A stretch of DNA of 64,000 nucleotides from Acanthococcus lagerstroemiae (taxonomy: Eukaryota > Arthropoda > Insecta > Hemiptera > Eriococcidae), in NCBI GenBank assembly GCA_031841125.1, contig CM063108.1, forward strand, positions 67,676,344 through 67,740,343, written 5' to 3'. Position 1 is the first letter of the stretch. The number at the start of each line of letters is the position of its first letter. Both the position numbers and the translations under genes were made by a program. Below are positions 57,101 to 61,835 of the stretch, piece by piece. The notes under the pieces were generated by a model, which saw only the letters and a list, made by a program, of their open reading frames with translations, was not told the origin of the DNA and ran no database searches.

Positions 57101-57945
57101 ATGTATGAGAGTACTCCGTTCATTCTGGATCTGGGATCTGGATACCGCCGTTTTAGTTTCAAGAAATCAATAATTACTCCTATAAACTGCTTTTCGACGA
57201 GCATGTATTGAAAAAATGGCAGATTGTATTTTGCAACTTTTGCAAGAAGCGCAATTCGCTTGTGTCGTCGTGTTTTGCAGCACTCGCGTTACTCGTGCTG
57301 TAAGACTTCGCACTCGTCGGTGTTGCCGTCTTATTATCTTATCAACATAACGCTTGCCAAAAGGAAATAATAACAGACACAGAAAGAAAACCAGAATATC
57401 TAATAAAAATTTATAACCTGACACCTGTTGACTGTAAATTTTACGGAATGGAATCTACTAAGTCTGTAGAGAGATACTATTCATTTATGATCGAATAATT
57501 CACGCAGGATTCTCACAAATCCCCATTTGACACGTTAGTACTAGTGAATCCGTAATTAACTAACAAAACTATTAACAGCCTTCCATCAGTGCTTTAGCTA
57601 ATATACGTGAACAGTTTGTGTGTTTTTCAACTCATCCGTTCATTTCAAGATGTTTCAGAAAACGCTCATAATGTCTATAACAGCTATGGGAGAAGAACGA
57701 AGTACCATATGCTACAACAGAGCAATCACGGATCTGAAATAGAATGCTATAAAATGAATAGAAATTTGCAGCGACTTACTTGTTATATAATTTCTCACGG
57801 CATAACTCATATTGGAGTCTTTATCGCTATTTTCATTACCCTCCGGCTGTGATTCATGGACCACTGAATAGGTTGCGGAAATCAAATTTTGTCTTTCATC
57901 TGTAGTCTCATCACTTGTCCATTCGCGAACACTTCTTTTATGCAT
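23874..57945 (-). CDS. SLC17/sialin-like anion transporter (MFS), 3' end missing
   Basis: A minus-strand gene built from eight exons whose splice phases agree: 57945-57780, 33746-33610, 33381-33154, 30814-30727, 30636-30413, 29769-29620, 28434-28302 and 24118-23874. Together they give about 457 residues, close to the family's usual ~490. Family hallmarks appear in order: GIRHVQVFMGF and AYILRVNMSVG (first helix), FDWDEMEKSRILSSFFWGY (loop into helix 2), GSFFPCVTVLISKWIPPKER, GQNWGFWTLLTEMPNY, NGFLSSLPYL and HVDLSPNFCGTLMGITN. The SLC17 family includes lysosomal sialic-acid and proton cotransport, vesicular glutamate transport and insect 'inorganic phosphate cotransporters'. The substrate here is not determined. 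The last exon is not seen. Introns are loaded with mobile elements, and the first is about 24 kb. Assignment to the family is firm; the first exon is an inference from strand, phase and motif. Confidence 0.85.
24660..26854 (-). CDS. DUF7869-type transposon-like protein, three exons, intact
   Basis: Exons 26854-25969, 25887-25610 and 25523-24660 join in frame (donors G^GTATTT and CAG^GTGTGT; acceptors GAACAG and GCTTCAG) to give 675 residues with no internal stop. An acidic N-terminus (about residues 25-50) is followed by a helix-turn-helix-like region (CRKLFLFMYACGIQRFKALL, VARTHGN), a zinc-type pair CDKC at the exon 1 end, FNFAPTMLYPVSPQQPGSAY, then the core LHLFCDNCVDQNKNN and GHTKLSPDRFFGLFK, and a Lys/Ser-rich tail. 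This layout is a widespread multi-copy family of animal genomes, probably mobile-element derived. The usual DNCxGQNKNN motif has Asp in place of Gly. It lies on the sense strand within intron 7 of the SLC17-like gene, and no terminal repeats were found. Biochemical function is unknown. Confidence 0.75.
26855..28301. other. Intronic DNA with a GTAAC/ATGCC-rich stretch
   Basis: 26855-27700 shows nothing recognisable apart from AT-rich sequence. 27740-28180 is dense in GTAAC, GGTTAC and ATGCC words and contains several small palindromes, including GGGTATAATATACCC near 27858. A larger dyad runs from GGCAATGGTAATTGTCTG through TAACCGG to CAATTACCATTACC (about 28002-28060). It may be a decayed MITE or minisatellite. 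No ORF. Confidence 0.5.
28302..28434 (-). CDS. SLC17-like exon 7
   Basis: Acceptor CTTACAG, donor CTAG^GTAAGAG, 133 bases, phase 0 in and phase 1 out. It encodes NGFLSSLPYLCGWGSAIAFS and the loop ISDYVSKRDAVSKTLQRKLW, matching helix 8 and its loop in this family. Confidence 0.85.
28948..29197 (+). mobile_element. MITE, GGACGCT family, copy A
   Basis: Begins GGACGCTGTTAAGC and ends near TAGCGTC, with the internal sequence ATCGTTGGAAAGAGCGTGAA and GGGCCCCGATACAAAAATG shared with the other copies. It contains the sub-family words AAACCGGCAT and GTGTACCC found also in copy C. Non-coding. Confidence 0.7.
29280..29514 (+). mobile_element. MITE, GGACGCT family, copy B
   Basis: The clearest copy. 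GGACGCTGTTAAGCGTAA at the left mirrors TTACGCTTACCAGCGTCC at the right, with GAACCAAC against GTTGGTTC just inside. A possible ATTT target duplication flanks it. About 235 bases, no ORF. It lies only ~80 bases from copy A in the same orientation. Confidence 0.75.
29620..29769 (-). CDS. SLC17-like exon 6
   Basis: Acceptor GTTTTAG, donor GAG^GTGAGT, exactly 50 codons. It encodes PWRQILTSVPLWAVFISHLG followed by QNWGFWTLLTEMPNYINSVL. The HxGQNWGFWTLLTEMP block is one of the most diagnostic stretches of SLC17 proteins. Confidence 0.88.
29880..30182. mobile_element. MITE with CTATTNGCGTTTGGAC ends
   Basis: The left end CTATTGGCGTTTGGACACT pairs with the right end AGCGTCCAAACGCGAATAG; inner CGCTAG/CCGCTAGAG also pair. 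About 303 bases, in intron 5 of the SLC17-like gene. The class is unknown and no target duplication is assigned. Confidence 0.6.
30413..30636 (-). CDS. SLC17-like exon 5
   Basis: Acceptor CCTATAG, donor AAG^GTACGA, 224 bases, phase 1 in and phase 0 out. It encodes SNVGTLVGFPLAGSLAAG, then GGWPSIFYVTGGIGCVWVLI (two membrane helices), and ends in a hydrophilic loop (VERVYIETGLKHVSKDEK). Confidence 0.85.
30727..30814 (-). CDS. SLC17-like exon 4
   Basis: Acceptor TTTCTAG, donor AGCG^GTTCGT, 88 bases, phase 0 in and phase 1 out. It encodes GSFFPCVTVLISKWIPPKER and GRSLTIAFS, the strongly conserved helix 4 region and following cytoplasmic loop. Confidence 0.85.
30929..31164. mobile_element. Palindromic MITE with mariner-like GGGTGTC ends
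   Basis: Nearly the whole 236-bp element is two inverted ~115-base arms. Left GGGTGTCTCTTTTGAAATGA, GTAAGTAGGCAAC, GTTTGCATACT and AAGGGG each recur reversed on the right. TA-rich flanks and the GGGTGTC end suggest Tc1/mariner mobilisation. Related half-copies lie at 52605-52700 and about 59870-59955. Confidence 0.75.
31430..32147 (+). pseudogene. Decayed mariner transposase fragment
   Basis: Reading 31450-31722 gives NEFLGKIVTGFDIWVFHNTP, then KLMLAVFWDSQGVLLVEFME and PGTTINGER, the central catalytic part of a mariner transposase. The motif normally read as TGDE is TGFD here, so the first catalytic aspartate is displaced. Stops and frameshifts follow, but LLHDN, PAYSPDLAPSDYH and a ...SKSK-stop end can still be traced in shifted frames. 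CTTTTTGAATGCCCCTCA near 32129 resembles a mariner 3' end. The 5' third is missing. Confidence 0.75.
32148..33153. other. Intronic DNA with one small inverted repeat
   Basis: No gene is seen. A perfect 22-base inverted repeat, GACCATACAGAATGGACTGG and two further bases, lies at 32561-32582 and 32683-32704 with a ~100-base loop. It could be a short MITE or a chance foldback of one. Confidence 0.5.
33154..33381 (-). CDS. SLC17-like exon 3
   Basis: Acceptor GTATAG, donor CAG^GTATTA, exactly 76 codons in phase 0. It starts EFDWDEMEKSRILSSFFWGY and continues through GNLAEKFGAK, the loop between helices 2 and 3 that carries the MFS family motif, to ILRVLQGAVQ. Confidence 0.85.
33610..33746 (-). CDS. 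SLC17-like exon 2 (first membrane helix)
   Basis: Acceptor TTCCAG, donor CCA^GTAGGT, 137 bases, entering in phase 1 and leaving in phase 0. It encodes NVYGIRHVQVFMGFMG and AYILRVNMSVGIVAMTNK, the signature start of SLC17 transporters. An N-linked sequon (NKT) lies in the following loop, as is usual in this family. Confidence 0.85.
33950..34692 (+). mobile_element. Possible LINE 3' end with poly(A) tail
   Basis: 34300-34530 reads, in one frame, KIDDVNHTLFECTNN and then ELTKEEFADVYNFASEKM. This resembles the Cys-containing tail found after the reverse transcriptase of many insect LINEs (HxLFECP pattern). It is followed by an AATAAA signal and an A-rich tail (34673-34690). Upstream frames are broken by stops. 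There is no reverse transcriptase core, so the class is tentative. Confidence 0.35.
34702..35434. mobile_element. Foldback-type element enclosing GGGTAAC minisatellite
   Basis: Inverted arms of ~170 bases are 34702-34871 and 35266-35434. Left ACATGTGGGAACTCTTGCAA, TTTCAGTCT, GTCACCATTACCAT, GCCATTTTCATTCATC and CCATTTTAAC each reappear reversed on the right. Between the arms, 34945-35195 is built from GGGTAAC words in two degenerate copies of a ~110-140-base unit. A half-arm of the same family is at 36617-36710. No coding capacity. Confidence 0.75.
34945..35195 (+). repeat. GGGTAAC minisatellite
   Basis: Roughly a dozen and a half GGGTAAC/GGGTAAT words with recurring longer phrases (CCGGGTAACTAAAGGGG, AACAAGGGTAATCTGAGGG, GAGGGTAAC). 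The same phrases occur on the opposite strand at 44505-44740. It is not a telomere repeat: the spacing is irregular and it is embedded in a foldback element. Confidence 0.75.
35435..37197. other. Intronic DNA with small repeats
   Basis: No gene is recognised. An inverted pair (TATGTGGGTAATTTGGACCC at 35990 and its complement ending 36298) suggests a ~309-bp MITE. 36617-36710 is a half-arm of the 34702 foldback family. 36975-37190 is a GC-rich then pyrimidine-rich patch of unknown origin directly before the 37198 repeat copy. Confidence 0.5.
37198..37330 (+). repeat. Dispersed repeat, copy 2
   Basis: Same orientation and sequence family as the first ~130 bases of the window (GCCATCGTATTCAGCATTC, TGCTGTTGTGTAGTGT). 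The 36975-37197 segment just upstream may belong to the same element, but copy 1 is cut by the window edge so this cannot be compared. Confidence 0.55.
37840..38490 (+). pseudogene. BEL/Pao retrotransposon fragment (integrase end + DUF5641)
   Basis: One open frame from 37840 to the TGA at 38488-38490. It reads DYTQLSTTLCHIEDTINSRP and LTYVNEEVLSPLTPDHFL, the end of a BEL/Pao integrase core. After a degenerate middle come SLYLLSLREKHSSVH, GSIAFIPNKGDVVLVKE, DWKFGVILRLDK and GGRTILRAVNQLFPLEL, the DUF5641 domain typical of Pao polyproteins. Everything upstream (gag, protease, reverse transcriptase, RNase H) is absent and a stop lies at 37837, so this is a 5'-truncated remnant. Confidence 0.85.
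38521..39770 (+). other. Putative polypurine tract and 3' LTR region of the Pao remnant
   Basis: Thirty bases after the Pao stop is a purine tract (GGGAAGGGGGAGGGGG), then TGTCGAAAATATCGCC at 38545. LTRs of this group commonly begin with TGTCGAAA-like sequence. AATAAACTGATTTTATTT near 39520 could be the LTR polyadenylation region. The right end of the LTR cannot be placed because no second copy is in the window. Confidence 0.35.
39771..42561. other. Intronic DNA, mostly unrecognised
   Basis: No gene. A T-run of about 22 bases (40788-40810) followed by GGCGCCCCGGTGGCAACGCC could be an inverted retroposon tail. A palindrome pair at 41093-41152 adjoins a possible TTAA-type transposon end. 41620-41870 contains loosely repeated pyrimidine-rich phrases. 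Confidence 0.45.
41093..41173. repeat. Twin palindromes and possible TTAA-transposon end
   Basis: GTCGCATATATGCGAC (41093-41108) is a perfect 16-base palindrome and GTCGCATATGTGCGAC (41137-41152) is its near copy. They are followed by GGGAGCCAAAGGGTTAA. Read on the other strand this is TTAACCCTTTGGCTCCC, which has the form of a piggyBac-type terminus. No opposite end was found, so it may be a solo end. Confidence 0.4.
42562..42723. mobile_element. hAT-type MITE with perfect 8-bp target duplication
   Basis: CAGGGGCGTAGCTACG at the left and GGCTACGCTACTG at the right are inverted ends. They are flanked by an exact GTATGGAC duplication (42554-42561 and 42724-42731), which fits the nTnnnnAn preference of hAT elements. 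162 bases, with G-runs and C-runs near the ends. The right duplication overlaps the first four bases of the neighbouring MITE. Confidence 0.85.
42728..42943 (-). mobile_element. MITE, GGACGCT family, copy C (inverted)
   Basis: Reverse orientation to copies A, B and D. It ends CTTAACAGTGTCC and contains the complements of ATCGTTGGACAGAACG and GCTTATCAGTAAAC. It is closest to copy A, sharing the AAACCGGCAT sub-family word. Its left end is contiguous with the hAT-type MITE. Confidence 0.7.
42944..44279. other. Intronic DNA with a 29-base inverted repeat
   Basis: No gene. A perfect 29-base inverted pair (beginning TCCATTTCTTTCAAGCGACA) lies at 43730-43758 and 44072-44100, so a ~370-bp element may be present. 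Inside it, 43807-43850 holds a G-run/C-run pair like the ends of hAT-type MITEs (GGGGGGGTGTCAG...CAGACCCCC). Confidence 0.5.
44280..44838. repeat. Nested direct repeats around a GGGTAAC block
   Basis: CCTAACTTCGCAGAATCTTTGA and the following ~80 bases occur at 44355-44440 and again at 44743-44838. GAAAGGCTACACTGCC occurs at about 44328 and 44489. Between them, 44505-44740 is the complement-strand version of the GGGTAAC minisatellite (GTTACCCTTGGTTCCCCTTT, AGTTACCCG). It looks like an insertion of the minisatellite block that left duplicated flanks, or a local tandem duplication. Confidence 0.7.
44839..46512. other. Non-coding stretch, nothing recognised
   Basis: AT-rich intronic sequence. 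A loosely repeated phrase about 'CTATGCTAAGCGACAT' occurs a few times near 45085-45170. No ORF with recognisable content. Confidence 0.45.
46513..46873. repeat. Tandem duplication of ~190 bases
   Basis: 46513-46700 and 46710-46873 are diverged direct copies. Both contain GAAATCGTA...TTAGTAT, AGGAGCATACA, AGTTGCCTCT, GATCACCACCACCAACAGGA and CTGCGGTCTTGAAAT, then ACGATGGAC. The copy differs by indels. No convincing reading frame is shared. Confidence 0.7.
47881..48309. mobile_element. hAT-type MITE with exact 8-bp target duplication
   Basis: Inverted ends CAGGCGCGGATACAAGGGGG and CAAGTTTGGATCCGCGTCTG. They are flanked by the exact duplication TGAACCAT at 47873-47880 and 48310-48317. 429 bases. 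The interior contains repeated TTCCCGTATATTTCCC phrases and no transposase, so it is a non-autonomous copy. Confidence 0.88.
48385..49015 (+). repeat. Degenerate tandem repeat, period ~290
   Basis: About two and a third copies. GACTTGAGGAGCGTCACTGG near 48390, GACTTGAGAAGAGTGG near 48679 and GACTTGAGGAAATCCC near 48970 start equivalent segments. TTTTCCTTATCCTATACTAG (near 48615) matches TTTTCCCTTATCTTATACCG (near 48900). No stable ORF across copies. Confidence 0.65.
49211..49481 (+). mobile_element. hAT-like MITE, CAGGGAC family, copy 1
   Basis: Starts CAGGGACGAAATTATAGGG and ends AAATTTCGTTTCTG, an inverted match over ~13 bases. It shares AATTTGGCAGTCGG and TTTTTCTTCTCCACC with copy 2. The immediate flanks of this copy alone (CTTGTAAT, AAAATGGA) do not form a target duplication. 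Confidence 0.65.
49482..50154. other. Spacer between the two CAGGGAC copies
   Basis: No recognisable gene. Loosely repeated 'CTGAAAG' words (49560-49760). It is of interest only because the two bordering copies share an outer target-like duplication (see the composite). Confidence 0.4.
50155..50416 (+). mobile_element. hAT-like MITE, CAGGGAC family, copy 2
   Basis: Starts CAGGGACAAAACTAGGGGG and ends CAAGTTTCGTCTCTG. Same orientation and layout as copy 1 (AATTTGGCAGTCGG, CGGCAAATTTTCAAA, CTTCTCCACCCC). It is followed by CTTATAAT, nearly the same as the CTTGTAAT before copy 1. Confidence 0.65.
50417..52604. other. Non-coding stretch, nothing recognised
   Basis: AT-rich intronic DNA. The ORFs at 51766-52189 on both strands overlap each other and show no known domain. 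Confidence 0.45.
52605..52705. mobile_element. Half copy of the palindromic GGGTGTC MITE
   Basis: GTAGGCAACCTATCTAAACA, ATATGTAGATATGTTTGCAT and ACTCTACTTTCGAAGGG match one arm of the 30929-31164 element. The outer terminus and the second arm are missing. Confidence 0.55.
53791..54240 (+). repeat. Direct repeats inside the foldback element
   Basis: CATAATCTTCAAGATCACAA and the following ~80 bases occur at about 53799 and 54170. A second motif (CTACTTTCAAGGA, ATAATCTGTTCTAACATA, GATCTCCAA) occurs at about 53929 and 54062. A short GACATAA tandem lies at 54126-54165. Confidence 0.7.
54830..55510 (+). repeat. ~250-bp purine-rich direct repeat, offset ~421
   Basis: 54830-55075 and 55250-55510 are close copies. 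Both contain TGGAGGAGGAAG, GGCCGGGAAGGCGAAT, GAAGGTTCTGGTCCCG, GGAAGCTCCTGGTTGGAGGA and GTTGAGCGAGGAGGCCG. The block starting GGGTAGCC...AGGAG(G)GGTTCATGG also recurs (54237 and 55125), so the interior grew by tandem duplication. Confidence 0.7.
56045..56865. mobile_element. Harbinger-like non-autonomous element
   Basis: Inverted ends: CTGAAGTGCGATC...AAAAAGTGTTACGAGCGCTA on the left, and on the right the complement of CAGAAGCGCGATCCTTGAAA and GTGTTAGGAGCGCTATTTGG. It encloses a truncated Harbinger-type protein. The left side also has GTGTTA(C/A/T) words repeated several times. The 3-bp target duplication is not clear. Confidence 0.65.
56220..56612 (-). pseudogene. Truncated Harbinger (HARBI1-like) transposase N-terminus
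   Basis: 130 codons from an ATG at 56612. The segment ALRRGLRMRRANIREENKNF, then DVEFRSMFRVTKEIFEVIFN, LAPHL and RSAITKRTRVRIGTL, matches the N-terminal region of Harbinger nucleases (helical FRM/FR..E..F..LL..L.P pattern). After about residue 100 the likeness stops, and the DDE catalytic domain is absent. Only a defective remnant remains, lying between matching inverted repeats. Confidence 0.7.
56866..57779. other. Intronic DNA with a MITE fragment
   Basis: 56920-57000 matches the end of the GGACGCT family in reverse (CTTTTTACGATCTTTCCAAG, AATGTCGGTTGGTTCTGTTG), a truncated copy. The hydrophobic ORF at 57167-57424 (minus) has no recognised family. Repeated GTCGTCGTG/ACTCGTCGG words lie near 57260-57330. 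Confidence 0.45.
57780..57945 (-). CDS. SLC17-like gene, probable first coding exon
   Basis: ATG at 57945 opens 55 codons, MHKRSVREWTSDETTDERQN onward, ending at a consensus donor (A^GTAAGT) in phase 1. That is exactly the phase the 33746 exon needs. The segment TTDERQNLI fits the acidic dileucine pattern [DE]xxxL[LI]. In sialin, a dileucine signal at the same N-terminal place directs sorting to lysosomes. Linking this exon to the transporter 24 kb away is my inference. A rival donor (GCC^GTGAG, phase 0) would not fit. Confidence 0.5.
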
Positions 57946-58416
57946 TATGGTTTTACTTTGAAAAATTTTAAGATGATACGATAATTTTACGAAGTATTCA
58001 TCACTAAAAACAAATAATGAGCACGAAAATTCGACTTCACGCGTTGAGTGAACAAAAAATTCATTATCTGATAAGAAATATCAGTAATGTGAAAATGAAT
58101 ATTACAGTTAAAATAAATCGGAAACCGTTTTAGTATTCATTAGTAATAAATTGGTTCATATTTGTAACAAGAAAAGAAACGATAATACTATATTTTGGTA
58201 CGACATATGGAACGTAACGAAACGTTTCCTAAATTCATATCATTTTCGACTCGGCCGCGTTTTTTTTTCCTTTTGGAACACGATACATGATAAGGTGATA
58301 ATTTCGCATGCGCCCATGCGTGGCACTGTGAAAAAGTTTACTTGCTACCAAAATTTTTTGTTCGAAAAGTTTCATTCCTTTTGTAAAATTAATATCTCAA
58401 ATAAGTATCTAATAAT

Positions 58417-58650
58417 CCCTGTTTTACATGAAGGGGATAAGTCATATTTTGACGATTTCCCGATTTTCATTGGAATCGACTGCTGATAACACTGATCCGC
58501 AGGCTTCGACATATGACCAGTTCACTGCATGTGCCATGTTGTACGCGGAATTATGTACTATCAGTGTTACCAACGTGAAACGTGCTATTAGAATCCTAAT
58601 TGATCGGAGAATCGTCAAAATATGACTTATTCCCTTCTTGTAAAACAGGG
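58417..58650. mobile_element. MITE with CCCTGTTTTACA ends
   Basis: Inverted ends of ~55 bases. CCCTGTTTTACATGAAGGGG and ATAAGTCATATTTTGACGAT on the left pair with the right end ...CTTCTTGTAAAACAGGG. 234 bases, non-coding, no assigned target duplication. It accounts for the 3' half of an ORF reading into this region. Confidence 0.7.
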
Positions 58651-59002
58651 TTCAAATAGGAAGGGGCTTTCCTACAATAAACTGAAAAATTATACGAGCG
58701 AAAGAATATTCAGCATATCATTCTGCATTATTCAACCCCTCCCTTCGTGAGCCCTGCACTCCTGACTTGAATGAACTGGGTTCATTTTACAAACTCATAA
58801 AGTTGAAGATGAACTACTCGGTTATTTCCTTTTTACAGAATTCCCAAAACAGGGTCGTCAGAACTGAGACGGGAGCGCAGTAGTATTATTTGTAACCCCT
58901 CCCCCCATCGAAAACAAGACTATACTCAGTAAATTGATAAAAAGATGCCTTGAGGGATTTCAGAGACGAGATTGCATGAGTTTTCGTTCATTCAGCTTTC
59001 AT

Positions 59003-59149
59003 GTACCGTCACCCGCGGCTATTATGACAGCAGACTGTAGTTGATAGCTATCCAGCTGATTCCATTTGATGTGCAGCAGCGATAAATTACTATACCAATA
59101 TGCTGTCCGTAACTACCCCGGTGTCCATAATAGCCCCGGGTGACGGTAC
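59003..59149. mobile_element. Small MITE with GTACCGTCACCCG ends
   Basis: GTACCGTCACCCGCGGCTAT...GACAG on the left pairs with CATAATAGCCCCGGGTGACG and GTAC on the right, arms of ~28 bases with a few mismatches. 147 bases, non-coding. Confidence 0.6.
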
Positions 59150-60470
59150 GGAACACTTAATTTTATTATATTTTCGCTTGTCATCTTACATTTTTGTACC
59201 TCTCCCTCATCCCCACTTTATAAAGAAAAACCTTTCGACGCCACTGGTACATACCTCTTACTGGTGCAATCCAATTTTTTGAAAATACGACTGTAACCAT
59301 TCAACGATGTTCTGAAAATAATAAATAAGAAGTTCCGGTTTTTCTCTCAAGACATTTAAATGACTGAAGTCACACTTGCTCGATGGATGGAAGCACGGCC
59401 AAGTTTTTGTTTTCCTTGAAAACATTAAGTTTTTGTTTTTTCTGAATGATCATCTATAGTAATAGGTCATAAAAAGAGACAAAACTTACACGATGACGAC
59501 TATTAATATTTATACTTTCTGTTGCTGCCTTCAACAAGTTGTCATTCATCAGGTATGTTTTCAGGGAAGTGGGAGGGGTTAAACACGAAATATTTGATGC
59601 ACAGCACACAGATAGACAGATTTTGAAATAGGATGTTGTTATGAAATATTCCTCAGATGACTCGCCTCCACTCGTTAGGGATTTTGTAATTTGCTTGATA
59701 CATTTTTTTAAAACCATATTATTAGGCAGAGCCTCGGTGACTGAATTCAGAATGTTGGCACCAGATTTGAAGAATATCGCATATATGTATCTATATTTGC
59801 CTTATAGCTAACGCTAAATACAGGCGGGTGTCTGGTGGTGCGTGACCCGCTACTCCTTCCAACTGAGTACGCTGGTAACATACACTGACAAGGTATCGAT
59901 ATGTTTGCATGCTCTTACTTCTACAGGGGCGAAGATAATGGGCTTTCAAAGATACTGCATATCATAGATGGAATATTTTTTCTTAATGGCCAGTGATTAG
60001 ACTAATGGAACTTTTAGGTAGTAACAAAAGAGAGACGTGACAACCATTGAAAAAAAAAGAAGTACCAGAATTGGAATTAATTTTGGTAGAAAGTACGGAA
60101 ATAAACCTTCAGAGTTTCTCAACTTTCTGTATAAATTGTCCTCCGAACCCAGAAATTTTCCGTGGTAAGCGATTCCCTTCTTCATACCTTTCAAAAATAT
60201 ACTCATCGGCCTTATTCTTCTATTTTAATTTTCCAGTTAAAACGTTTTAAACAGTGCAATACCTGACACAAAAAAATTCGCATGATTGAAGAAACTTTTT
60301 CACAATGCATAGAAAAGTAACGAAAATTGTTCAAATCAGCCGCAAGTAGATTTAATAATGAATAATATCTGGTGACTCATTATTCGCGTATCTAGCCATG
60401 ATTTTAATAACTTTAGCAACCAAAACAACATAAACGTTCAAGTAATAATTTGAATTCCAGTTCATTATAT

Positions 60471-60707
60471 GGACGCTGTTAAGCGTAAGGGAACCAACCG
60501 ACATTTGTAAACAAAATGAGTTATTAGTATCGTTGGAAAGAGCATAAAAAGTACAGTTTTTCAAAATTGGGCCCCGGTGTATTCACGTTGGAAAAAGCTC
60601 ATCAATAAACGCAATGTCATATAGTTTCTACATGGCTCTTAACTTCGAATCACGTGTTCTCAAAAAACAAATTTTGCTAGTCGGTTCCCTTACACTTCAC
60701 AGCGTCC
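60471..60707 (+). mobile_element. MITE, GGACGCT family, copy D
   Basis: GGACGCTGTTAAGCGTAAGG...GAACCAACCGACATTTG on the left, CGGTTCCCTTACACTTCACA and GCGTCC on the right. Same internal phrases as copy B (GTATCGTTGGAAAGAGCATA, TTTCTACATGGCTCTT). 237 bases. Confidence 0.75.
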
Positions 60708-61664
60708 AGCCTCCTAAGCCCCCCACCCCTCCCACCCCCATGAACATTCCCAACTCAAATCGGTTATTTACGCTTATGTGTTAATATAAAAGAGAATACT
60801 ATCACGTACTCAGCTCCTCATTTTAGGAGGAAGGATAAATTATTCTTTGGGCGCAAAAGAATCTACATTGTTTTTCTTAGTGTAATTTTTTTAAACGTAA
60901 ATTTCTATTACTTCCTCCATTGGAGTTTTTTAGTGCAGTAAGGGATTTGGTAATGAAGTGAATAAAGTAGCCTAAAATAACAGCCCCTTAGTCCTTGTTG
61001 GTTACAAATTTAGCACTATCTGCAAATCGGTGAGAGACGGTTAGATTTTGAAAATTATAATTACTGATAAAAGGCATTGCACTCAAAACCTGAAGCAGAT
61101 AGGAGGGCGAGGTCAATGAGTGCTTTTAAAGGACATGAAGGAGGGGATCGTTTGTAATGGAAAAATCGCCGAGTTTGGCGGACAATTTTTACAGAGAATT
61201 ATTAAAAAATGAACATTTTTGTAAGTAGTTTTTACCAAAACCGATTTTATGAACACCTTGTTGATCATACTCCGGTCATTTTTTTAAAATGGTTGTTGCT
61301 GATGTCACCTGTTATTAATAAATACATGCCACGTTATCTATTCGCAATGCTGAGGAAAATTTTCCATTAATACTGCACATTATTTTCCCCAAATGTCCGT
61401 ATGTTTATCTTTCAAAAGTGACTGCAGGCAAGTGTATCCGCACGTTGTGAAGACGAGGTACCCACTTACTCGATTGGAGAGGGTCGTATACACGTCAAGT
61501 TACCCTATAATGTGATATACATGAAAGAAAATTAAAACTAAAAATAACAAATTTGTAAGTATCCTGATGCTGAGAATCACTATGCATTTTATTCAACAAA
61601 GTTGAGCACAACGCAAAAATTTGACTGAAAAAATTTATATTGCAAAACTCATGCTACACAAAAG

Positions 61665-61835
61665 TCAAAAGTAAAATCGCGGTTTATCACCAGACAGCTC
61701 CTGCGCGGTTCTCATCAAACTAAAAAACTTGCTGTTCGGAATCGACAGAAGTTCTCGCGGGGAGCCATCTTCGACAAGTATGCCATTATCCAACACCAAA
61801 ATTCGGTCAAAATCCAACATACTGGAAACTCGGTG
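61665..61835 (-). CDS. ABCC last exon: switch histidine and C-terminus
   Basis: Acceptor CATGTCAG, 56 codons plus TGA. It begins with the switch His in [18 protein letters not shown] and ends SGDKPRFYF. The 3' side has no obvious AATAAA within ~40 bases. Confidence 0.88.
   Translation of the reverse strand, partial: HRVSSMLDFDRILVLDNGILVEDGSPRELLSIPNSKFFSLMRTAQELSGDKPRFYF

Larger units (their letters stand above)
57946..61664. other. Intergenic DNA between the SLC17-like and ABCC genes
   Basis: Upstream of the SLC17-like start and downstream of the ABCC stop. Apart from the MITEs at 58417-58650, 59003-59149 and 60471-60707 and a half-copy near 59870-59955, I see no gene. No promoter motif can be assigned with confidence. 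Confidence 0.5.

Noticed and set aside
57167..57424. Hydrophobic minus-strand ORF starting SGYKFLLDILVFFLCLLL as a possible extra exon of the SLC17-like gene.
   Set aside because: It does not match the family, its C-terminal half is low-complexity Arg/Thr sequence, and the 57780 to 33746 phase fits without it.
58151..58486. 111-codon plus-strand ORF upstream of the SLC17-like start.
   Set aside because: No domain; its last third is the terminal repeat of a MITE (58417-58650).
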